Assembly: GCF_021869535.1 (NCBI RefSeq)
Contig: NW_026262593.1
Coordinates: 71,202,322 to 71,266,321 of the forward strand
Origin: Mytilus californianus
Lineage: Eukaryota > Mollusca > Bivalvia > Mytilida > Mytilidae
Direction of reading: 5' to 3'
Length of the DNA stretch: 64,000 bases
The notes beneath the pieces are model-generated. The model had not been told where the DNA came from. It worked only from the letters and a program-made list of their open reading frames with translations, and did not search any database. Position 1 is the stretch's first letter. Each line of letters opens with the position of its first letter. Below are positions 37,401 through 49,400 of the stretch, piece by piece. The translations under genes and the position numbers were made by a program.

Positions 37401-40400
37401 ATAGAACCGGACACAGATCTGTTGAAAGCGTTCGAAAATATAAACGAGCTTCAACGGAAATGCTAATGGATATTTCAAACATTCTTGAGCCAGGAGGCCC
37501 GCCAAAGAAATGTAAATTGGAATCACAAGACAAAGAAGAAAGCATGGACATGGGCAAATCTGGTCTAGATAGTATTAATTCTGGTAATGCTAATGGCAAA
37601 TGTGTGTTTTCGCAGTGCGTGTTCAATTTTACGGGACGAAATTAGATGTTTTCACAAAATCATATTTTAAGTGATATATATTCATTACGGAGTTAATGTG
37701 ATATATTTGATTTTCCTTAGTTCTGATTGATGTAGATACGAGATACAATGAAGTGTTTTGGGAAATACTACACTGTAGTTGATATGTGGGAATATAAATT
37801 TTGAGTTATTAAAAGTTATTAATTAAAATAAAATTTTATGTTTTACTGATGCAGTATGGTTTGAAATCAAATATGTATAAAGATAAGATGATGTGGTATA
37901 AATGCCTATGAGACAACTATCTGCCCGAGACTAACGAAGTTGGTGTAATTGTCGAAACTTTCGTACTCATTTTTGATTGATTAGCCAATCAGTAGCAACA
38001 TCCAAAACTGTGATGGTTATCTGTTGTGGGATTGGCTTACCAGTCAAAAGTCCTTTAATACGCCCATAGTGTATGTGTTGATACCTCACACTTTTTACAA
38101 CAGAAAGTCGTATGAACTATGGTACATATATATATAGAAAATACTTCTGAAACCTATTCAAGAAGGACAACTCTTACACCTAAGAGAGACAACTCACATT
38201 TGGTGAAGCTAGGGCATTTATTTACCCCCTGAAATCCCCCCACTCATCCACCACCACTTAAAAAATAAAACAGATGTAAAACAACAAATTTATAATTACT
38301 TTTAATATCTTATAACTATCAGCATACTTTACTTTACTTTACTGCACTTGCATCAGAAGATTTTAGTTTAACAACACATAAACCTGTTGATTTTTTAATA
38401 AATTCTGTACTCCTTGTTTCACCACCTACTAGTAAGAGGCCATTATTGCCTGCATCAATACAAAGTGCTAGAGAAAAGTATTTTTCAGTCTCTTTAAATT
38501 TTTCAAAGATGTCTGATGTAAGTTTGGGTAAATTGCATGTGGTCTCATCTCTTTCTTTCTCAGATAAATAATCTTTAAATATACTAAGATATTCATTAGT
38601 CAAATAAGTACCATCCATGGTGTAAATACATAGTTTATGGTGCTTTGTATTTATGACAATGACATGACCAGTTGAAGTTGTTGCTATATCTCCAGGGCAA
38701 AAGTCTTCTATGATAACATTTGCATTGGAAATTAAATTGAAATGGCCATCTTTTTTTATGATTACCACTCTCCCAGCGCTATCTTGTTGACAATCAGCCA
38801 CCAAAATGTCCCCATTGATATTTGATGTTATTTTGTGTGGAAATGTAAATATTCTCTTGTCTTCTGTATCTAATTCAAGTGAGTTGATTTTCTCTCCCAA
38901 TTTCGATAAGACCACGACTTTACATTCTTTATCCTTAATAAGACCTACTATTATTTCATTGTCCTTATTAATATGGATGCTTATTGGAAAGTAAGGGGAC
39001 ATGTTGAGAAAGGATTTAAATTTTTTCTTCTTTTTGAATATCTTAATATCAGTATTGTCCTTCACAAGAACGTAAAGAGTACCTTCTTGGTCCAATGAGA
39101 TGTCATGGACTTCAACGTTTATTTCTTTTATGGTCTGAATACCATTTTCAGCCAGGTATATTTTTCGTAGTATGTTTTGATCGTTGTATATCCATGCCAT
39201 TGTATGGTCGTTCTTACAAATAGATAAGCCAGCAAGTTTTCCTGGTATATCAAGCACATACTTCCCTATGATTTCAAAATCTGTGCTGACATGCTGTTCC
39301 ATAATTTCAAATTGTGAAATAAAGTCCTTTTCTACTACATGTATTGATTTATAATCTGAGTTGGAGACAAAATATAAACGCTTTCCAACATTTGTGTTAT
39401 AAATTGGAATATTTTCTTTTTTCATTTCTTTTACAATGCTAAATACTTCCTCAGGTTGAAACGATTTCAGTGTCTGGTCAATTTTTTCAGTCCTATGCAA
39501 TAATATTTGTTTACCTTCCTGCAACAAAGACTTCTCTTTTGAAATATTTTCATCTGCTCTTTTTTTCAAAACTTGTAGAGTACTCGTTAAATTGCTCCAT
39601 TTTTGTTTTAGAAGCTGTTGCCAACCTACATATTTCAAATTTATTCTTAGTGTCTCAACCTTATAATATTCATTTAAGCATGAAAGGAATTTCTGTAATG
39701 TTTCTGCATCTCTTACCATAATCTCAAATTGTTTTTCCGTTTTTTCTTGAATACTTTTTATTTCTGTCAATTTTTCATCAAAGGCTTCTTCGATCTCCTG
39801 GAATTTGTGATTTGAATGTGACTCCGGTAAACAAGCCGCGCATATCATTTCATCACATTCACAGCAATAGAAAATGCTCTTCTGTTTTGCATGCTTCTTA
39901 CATGGTTTGTTCTTTAGCTCCGCCCTCTTAAATATCTCAGAATCGTCCTCTCTGCAAGTCTTAATGTTTAAAACGTGATGACTGTCAGAAATTTTTAACT
40001 TGGAATGAATCTTAATTTTGCAGCTATTGCAGAATAATATTTCGCACTCATAACATTTCCATTCAATATTTGTATCTGTTTCACAAAGTTGACAAGCAGA
40101 CGGAGATTGCGCCATTATTGTGTTTGGTCTGCTGAGGTGTAACGCCAAATTCTATACATCAAGGTTATGATACACAGCCTAAAGAGATTATTTTTATAAT
40201 GCCAAATCAATGAGCAAAGAATGACTTAGTTTTTAATATATATACTATATACTTATATCAGCTCATAGTCACATGAAGGACAGGTTCAAAGTGTTTATTT
40301 GCATTTTAAGATTTAATCAGATTAATTAGTAAATTTCACTTTCTAAAAACTGATAATTGGCCATTGTTAAGAGTAAACAAATATGTTGTTTTACATTAGG

Positions 40401-43400
40401 TATGCAATTGATAATTTTAAAATTGTTATCAGTGCAACAATTTTGCTTTTTCAGAAAACAATAGTTAGAAAATGTACGTTTCAAGAAAAATCAGTGTATT
40501 TCCTATTTTTTTTCTAAAAACAGTAAAGCTGGTGCTTTAAACCTTCATTCTGTTCTTGATATTTGTACTTAAGATCTTTGAATTGATAAATAAATGCAGA
40601 AAATGAGCTAGAAAATATAAAGAATAGGAAAAAGGCTTAAAATTATAAAATACAGAATTAAGGACCCCCATCCAGACCTTCATCATATATTCATAATGAT
40701 TTACTTGTATGTTTTTCATTATATAAAGAATTTCATTGATCTGGTTTTACTGTTTTCATGATCAAGCAATGTGAAAAAAACATATTTTGCTTTAGCATAA
40801 AGAAATTAAAAGAATCTAGAGGCTCACATACCCTATGCCTCTCATTTTATATATGTAAGCATATAAGAAGATGTGGTATGAGTGCCAATGAGACAACTCT
40901 CCATCCAAGTCAAAATTTATAAAAGTAAACCATTATAGGTCACAGTACGGTCTTCAACACGGAGCCTTGGCTCACACCGAACAGTAAGCTATAAAGGGCC
41001 CCAAAAACTACTAGTGTAAAACCATTCAAACGGGAAAACCAACGGTCTAATCTGTTTAAAAAAAATACATGTATAAAGTATTTGATTTGGCATCCTGAAA
41101 CCAAAATGACCTTTCAGACGAATGAAGAACGTTTTTGGTAAGTAAGCTCACCATATCCAAATGGCCCAACATTAACTTTAAAAAATTATTATTTTATTGT
41201 TTACATTTCAGATTCTCCCTCGCCTTCAAGAATAACCTTGTTAAATCCAGAAAATTATCAAGATAAGCTAAAGTTAGTGGAGCAGTCACGTGGTTGTCAC
41301 ATGTCTACATGGAAAGCCAATCAGGTGTTAGCTTGGTTAGAGATTGTCATTAACATGCCCATGTATGGAAAGACATGTGCAGAAAATGTTAAAAGTGGCA
41401 AGGTAATTGTTAACATGCATAAAAAGTGATGACAGCAAAGTCTTTATTAAATAACTTTGAAGCTAGATTAATTCACCATTTTGGGGGTCACTCAAGGGAA
41501 ATACTTTAATAAAACATACAGGACTGAGATGTCAAGGTTATGTAAGGAGCAGTAATTTTGCCGATGTCACAATTTTTGTCAGAGCTTGAAACTAGGGTGT
41601 GTGATGACTTTTAAACTGATTATCTGAAGAAAAAAAAATATTTAAAAAATGAAAAATGATCTAGAAATTGTTTTCGACATCTTTCAATCAGTTTAATTGA
41701 GGTCTGGAGCTGGCATGTCAGTAACTGCTAGTAGTCCTTTGTTCATTTATGTATCATTGTCATTTTGCTTGGTTTCTTTTGTGACCTATTCTGACATCGG
41801 ACTCGGACTTCTTTTGAACTGAGTTTTATTGTGCATATTACAATGTGTTTGTTTATTCTACATTGGCTAGAGGTATAGGGGAGGGTTGAGATCTCACAAA
41901 ACATGTTTAACCCCGCCGCATTTTTTTAGTCTGTCCCAAGTCAGGAGCCTATGGCCTTTGTTAGTCTTGTATGTTTTGGAGTTTAGTGTGACGTCCATTT
42001 TCACTGAACTAGTACACAATTTTATTTCGGGGCCAGCTGAGGACCACCTCCGGGTGAATGATTTTCTCGCTGTGGTGAAGACCCATTGGTGGCCTTCGGC
42101 TGTTGTCTGCTCTTTGGTCGGGTTATTGTCTCTTTGACATATTCCCCATTTCCATTCTCAATTTTATTCTAAAAAAATTTTGAATATTGATTTAGGGCTA
42201 TTCCATTAAAATGTATGTGGGAGGGTAGGAAGGGAAGTTTAATTATTGAATGTGGGTCATGGGTCTTTTACTGTATGCGTCTATTACCATTATGCAAAAT
42301 TATCTAAAAAATGGTTCTTGGTTGTAGGGATATTTTGAAAGTCCCTTCCTACCCTCCCACATACATTTTAATGGAATAGCCCTTAATGATTTAGAACATG
42401 TAAAGATAAACATGATTTGAGTTATTATAAGATATCGATATGCAGGTAAAGGGAGGTCATAAAAAGAAATAAAAAACCCAAAATGATCAATCTTAGTTTT
42501 TTTAAAGTAATAATACATATGTACTGCCCTCTGATATAGAATTATGACCAAATTATAATACATGTAAAATTGACAAAAATAAATTGTGCTTATATTTATA
42601 TAATGTCTTTTCTTGTAATTTTGCTTAGGTGTTACTTGGTTTAAGTGATTCAGAGCTTGGTTCAGCCTTATGTATAACCAATCCTATGCATCGGAAGAAG
42701 ATTCGATTGGCTATCGAGGAACAGAGAAATCCAGGAGATGCGTAAGTTTATATTATTTTTCTATAATATTTTGCCAATAAAATGGTTAAAAGGGGGATAG
42801 AAATTTTATATCTGATATTAAAAATTGAGATAATGGTAAAGTCTTATAATTAATTAATTCCATAAAATTCCATGAATGTTAGGAAATAAAATGATATATT
42901 TAAGAAGTTGTGATTTTATTGCTATTCTTCATCTTTTCATTTGCTGGAAGATCTAAAAAGTTGAATTAAAAAACACACATCTAACGCCAAGGTCAAGATG
43001 ATCCCACAGCATCACTCAAGTGGTACTCTTTTTATATTTATGAAAACCAATACATAGTTAAATCATGTCTCAAATCAAAGATTTTGATTGGGCTCTCTGG
43101 ATGATAGAGCAAACCTTGTAGCTTAGTATCTTAAAGATATGTAAATCCTGAGCTAATTCTGAATAATTAATTGACGATTTGTCATTGACTGGGACTTCAG
43201 GTGTTAATGTAGCCATCATATAAAAAAGAAGATGTGGTATGATTGCCAATGAGACAACTCCCCACAAGAGACCAAATGACACAAAAATTAACAACTATAG
43301 GTCACCGTAGAATACAAATATAAGGATAAAATTATTTGGGTTATTTATTGGGCAAGACAAATTAATTAAGATGTGGTTCATTTTATCTTCACTGGTTGTC

Positions 43401-46400
43401 GTTGGTTCATGTCTGTCATATTTAGTGTTTCCCCTATCACACAAAAAGGGCATGGCAACTTAATTGAAAAAGGGCATCTAGAGCGCGCAAAAATTTATAA
43501 AAAGGGCACCTACAGTGTATGGAAAATTAACAAAAGGGCACCTACAGTATGCTGAAAACAAGAAAGGCAATAAATTATCATATTGCATTGGTAAAGTATG
43601 GACTGGCAGGTGTTGATAGAATCAGAACTCAAGATAGCAAGTGTATTGTTCCAAAATAATATTGTATATGCATCTTTAAATAAAGATGAAAATCAACATT
43701 ATTTCGGGTAACAGCAAGGGACCAAGGATGTATGTATATTACTAGCTATACATCTTTGGCAGACTTTGAAGGACTAAGGCATAAATTTACTAGGCAGTAA
43801 TTACATGATTTGACTGATGTGGCACTTAAATATGAAGATTAGGATATAAGATCTGAAAATCTAGTTCAAAATTTCACTTCAATTAGTTTCAGGGGACAGT
43901 TCTGATCAACAAAGTTGGGCCCCTATTTTGTAAACCAGGATTCACAGTATAAATGAACTTGTAGAACTTTGTAAGACTATTACACTGCATAATCATTATC
44001 CTTATAAAGCGTTTAGATCGATATTTAGAATTCATTTCTATAAAGTTGAAACCAAGGATTTGTACATATTCTTATTGGAACGATTCTAAAAACTGTATAT
44101 TGTAAATTAATCGAGAATTGATCACGTTTACTTTCCATTTACAAACGAAATGTAAACGGGAAGTGACAAGTAGATAATAAATTCAGAATGAATCCGGATT
44201 CATCTTCGGATTGGTTCGTTTTTAAAAAAAGGCAGTAAATTATCATTTTTTGAATTTGATTTGCTTAGTAAGAACTATATTTGTCTCTCTCATTTATTTT
44301 AAGCTACATTTATTTCGTATTTTACGTTTTAGTATCTATAAATTCATAGGAATACTTTCACGCATGCGCAGTATATCGTAAACAGTAAAGGAAGCACCTG
44401 TTTGACTCGTGAAAACTTTTCTGAACGTTTTGAATATAGTTCTATCTTTTTAATCGTAATTGAACGTTTTATACCAAAGATCACGAAAATACGATTATTT
44501 GACAAAACTATGACAAACGAACTGCAAATTGTGATCGTTTTAGAAATATTGAAATTAAAAAGCAAACTGTCTGGGGGAAAACAAACGACGAAACTACGAC
44601 AAACCAAGGATTTGTATTACTATACAAATCCTTGGACAAACGAACTGCAAATTGTGGTCGTTGGCCTTGAGAAATATTGAAATTAAAATGCCGACTGACT
44701 GATTTTACTGGGGAAAATTATTATGGTGGTCAATTATGAGGTTTATTAATAATTAACGGACCACTGGACGTTAAGCAACCAACAATCAATCAATAATTAA
44801 TGGATTAGTGACCCATCCGATGGCGATAAGCGGATTAACTGTAATCACAAATTTATAACACTTGTTGTAAATTTTAATTAGCTGAGGGTCATAAACTTGT
44901 CAGAAACATGAAGACAGGAAGAAAGGACATTTTTGAGACAATGGCGTCATCCAAAGAAGTGAAAAAAGGCATGGCGTCATTTATTAAGACAAACAAAGGG
45001 CATGGCGTCATTTAAAAAGGGCATAGCGTCTATCCATGCTAAACATGCTTGGGGGAAACACTACATATTTGTTTTTTCTTAAACTAATTTGTCATAATTT
45101 AGGCCGTTAGTTTTCTCAATAAATGAGGTATATTCTTATTTTTTATACGACCGCAAAAAAATTTGCGGTCGTATATTGGTATGACGTTGGCGGCGTCGTT
45201 GTTGTCGTCGTCCGAAGACACATTGGTTTTCCCACTCTAACTTTAGTTTTAAGTGAATGGATCTCTATGAAATTTTACCATAAGGTTCAATACCACGAAA
45301 CTTGTGTGTTAGTGTATGGATCTCTCTGACATTGTACCAATTGTACCACAAGGTTCCATATCACAAAGGGAATGCTGGGATTGATTTTGGGGGTAATTGC
45401 CTCAAAAGTTTAGGAATTAGGGGCAAAAAACACGCATTTTTCTAGTTTCATGACAATAACTTATGTGTAAGTGTATGGATCTTTCTGAAATTGTGCTACA
45501 AGGTTCCATATCTTAAAGGGAAAGCTGGAATTTAGTTTGGGGGTAATTGCCCAAAACATTTAGGAATAAGGGGCCAAAAATAAGCATTTTTCTAGTTTCC
45601 AGACAATAACTTGTGTTCAAGTGTATGGATCTCTCTGAAATTGTACTGCAATGTACCATACCACAAAGGGAAGACTGGGATTGATTTTGGGGGTAATTGC
45701 CTCAAAATTTTAGGAATTAGGGGCCAAAAAGGGGCAAAAAACAAGCATGTTTCTAGTTTCAGGACAATAACTCGTGTGTAAGTGTATGGATCTTTATGAA
45801 ATTGTACCACAAGGTTCCATATCACAAAGGGAAAGCTGGGTTTGAGTTTGGGGGTAATTGCCCTAAACGTTTAGGAATTTGGGGCCAACAAGGGGCCAAA
45901 AAACAAGCATTTTTCTAGTTTCCAGACAATAACTTGTGTTCAAGTGTATGGATCTGTCTGAAATTGCACTGCAAGGTACCATACCGCAAAGGGAAGGCTG
46001 GGATTGAGTTTGGGGGTGTTGAATCATAAGGGGGTTCAAAACATTTGGGGGGAATTTTTTTTCATTTTTTTTCTTTAAAATTTTCTATTTTAAATTGGTT
46101 ATTTCTGATTTATATATAAAAGCAAATAATAATGATATGGTTTGAATAGGTAAATTAAATTTTTTTAAGTACTTAGATCACATTCATTCTGTGTCAGAAA
46201 CCTATGCTGTGTCAAATATTTAATCACAATCCAAATTCAGTGCTGTATCAAGCTTGAATGTTGTGTCCATACTTGCCCCAACTGTTCAGGGTTCGACCTC
46301 TGCGGTCATATCAAGCTGCGCCCAGCGGAGCATTTTATTTTTTTAATGGGATGTAGTATTTATGAAATTTCTATTTCAGAAAATATCCCAAAAGTTGTAG

Positions 46401-49400
46401 ATTAGATCACACGTGGATTGCACATCGATGGATACCAGATCTAGGACTGTCTCAGTATAAATGTGAATTTGAAAATAATCTTGTCGATGGACGAATATTG
46501 AACATTTTATCTAAAAAAGAAATGGAAAAACATTTAAATATACATCGGAAGTTTCACCAAGCTAGTGTATTACATGCCGTTGAGTTGCTACGCAGGTTAA
46601 ATTTTGATAAAGAGGTAAGATGGAAAAGAATTGAATTCAAAGTACATGGTTTTGTTAAGTTTGCATAAAAAGTATAATACTGTAAATTCAGAAATTATTG
46701 CGTGCATTAATTATTGCGATTTTAATTTTTGCAATATTGAAAAAAGGTCCTGTTTAATTCATATACAAAATTTTAAAATGCAAGTTTAAAATTTTGCGAT
46801 TATAACCCTGTCATATTATTCGCATAAATAAAAACATCGCATTAATTTCTGAATTTACAGTATTTAACATTTTGATTACTGTTGGTCTTTTATAGGTTAC
46901 AATATACCTTTAACCTTGTTTATGGTCTTGCAGAAGCCAGAATATATTAATTAAAGAATTATTGTGAAAGATGAGGTGAATTTAGCATCAAATACATATT
47001 GTCTCTTTCCTTATCAATAGCAGCATAACAGTAATATTTTAGATTATTCTGCTCTTGAACTTCTATTTATTGCTTTTTTTCAGCTACCTGCCTTTAGAGA
47101 ATGCTTATATATCCCAAAAATGTGATAATATAAAAATAAGGAGGAGGTATGATTGCCAATGAGACAACTATCCACCAAAGTTTTAATAAAGTGGATGTAA
47201 GCAATTATAGGCAACCGTACGGCCCTCAACAATGAGAAAAACCCATACCGTATAGTTGGCTATAAAAGGCCCCAACATTAAAAATATGAAACAATTCAAT
47301 TGAGAAAACTAACGGCCTAAATTATAAAAAAACAATTCACAGAAAACAAATATGACAGACATGAACCAACAACAACTAATGAACTACAGGCTCCTGACTT
47401 GGGACAGGCACATACAGAATGTGGCAGGGTTAAACATGTTTGTGAGTGCTCAACCCTCCCCTAACCTGGGACAGTGGTGTAACAGCACAACATAAGAACA
47501 AACTATAAAAATCAGTTGACAAGGCTTAACTCATCAGATCGATACAAAGCAGAAAAACATTAAAAATAAACACAGATTGGACGTGGCAGAGTATTTATCC
47601 ATCCCTCATCCCTAACAACAAAAAGGACACTAAGTACAAATAATGTTGGTGTCATATTAAGAAGAACTAGCATTTTCAAGAAACGCATTATTTTATTCTC
47701 CATACTGAAAATTCAGAAACTAGTGCATGCAACTATTGTGAATCCTTAACAATTGACAAAAACGTGAAATCTCAATAATGCGATTGCAAAAACTTTATGA
47801 AGAAAAGTCACTACTGAAATTATAAATGCAAGTTTTTGTTGAGCCTGCGACTTTTGTTGCAGAAAGCTTGACATAGGGATAGTGATCCGGCGGCGGCGGC
47901 GTTAGCTAGCTTCTTAAAAGCTTTATATTTTAGAAGGTGGAAGACCTCGATGCTTCATACTTTGTATATGGATGCTTCATATTACGAAGTTTCCGTCAGT
48001 CACATGTCCAATGTCCTTGACCTCATTTTCATGGTTCAGTGACTACTTGAAAAAAAAGTTAAGATTTTTTGTAATATTAAATTCTCTCTTATTATAAGTA
48101 ATAGGATAACTATATTTGGTATGTGCGTACCTTGCAAGGTCCTCATGCCTGTCAGACAGTTTTCACTTGAACTCGACCTCATTTCATGGATCAGTGAACA
48201 AGGTTAAGTTTTGGTGGTCAAGTCCATATCTCAGATACTATAAGCAATAGGTCTAGTATATTCGGTGTATGGAAGGACTGTAAGGTGTACATGTCTAGCT
48301 GGCAGGTGTCATCTGACCTTGACCTCATTTTCATGGTTCAGTGGTTATAGTTAAGTTTTTGTGTTTTGGTCTGTTTTTCTTATACTGTATGCAATAGGTC
48401 AACTATATTTGGTGTATGGAATGATTGTAAGGTGTACATGTCTAGCTGGCAGGTGTCATCTGACCTTGACCTCATTTTCATGGTTTAGTGGTTATAGTTA
48501 AGTTTTTGTGTTTTGGTCTGTTTTTCTTATACTGTATGCAATAGGTCTACTATATTTGGTGTATGGAATGATTGTAAGGTGTACATGTCTAGCTGGCAGG
48601 TGTCATCTGACCTTGACCTCATTTTCATGGTTCAGTGGTTATAGTTAAGTTTTTGTGTTTTGGTCCGTTTTTCTTATACTTTATGCAATAGGTCTACTTT
48701 ATTTGGTGTATGGAATGATTGTAAGGTGTACATGTCCAACTGGTGGGTGTCATCTGACTTTGACCTCATTTTCATGGTTCAGTGGTCAAAGTTAAGTTTT
48801 TGAGTTTTTGTCTTTTTTCTTATACTATATGCAATAAGTCTACTATATTTGGTGTATGGAAATATTCTATGATGTACATGTCAGTCTCGCAGGTTTTATT
48901 TGACCTTGACCTCATTTTCACGGTTCATTGCTCAGTGTTAAGTTTATGTGTTTCAATCTGTTTTTCTTAAACTATAAGCAATAGGTCAGCTATATTTGGT
49001 GTATGGAAGGATTGTAAGCTGTTCATGTCTGCCTGGCATGGTTCATCTGACCTTGACCTCATTTTCACGATTCATTGGTCAATGTTTAGTTTTCTTGGTT
49101 AAGTCTGTTTCTTAGAAACTATAAGCAATAGGTCAACTATATTTAGTGTATTGAATGATTGTAAGGTGTACATGTATTTCTTGTTTGGTTTATATGACCT
49201 TGACTTCATTTTCTTGGATCATGTTATGTTTATGTAATAGTTGTAGTAAAGCTTTCATTTAGGACTATCAACATAATATCAATGGTTAGTAAAGAAGGCG
49301 AGACATTTCAGTGTGTGCACTCTTGTTATTACTGTGAATCTGATGATGTCGCATTTTTCGCATTAATAAAAACATCCCAATAATTTCTGAATTTACAGTA

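Noticed and set aside
40116..40148. Eleven extra N-terminal codons on the TRIM-like gene
   Set aside because: The upstream start would be TTG; the first ATG at 40115-40113 has a good context and gives the usual short lead before the first B-box.
47880..49290. CRISPR-like or coding interpretation of the regular array
   Set aside because: Units are contiguous head-to-tail copies without unique spacers, and the host is an animal with spliced genes.
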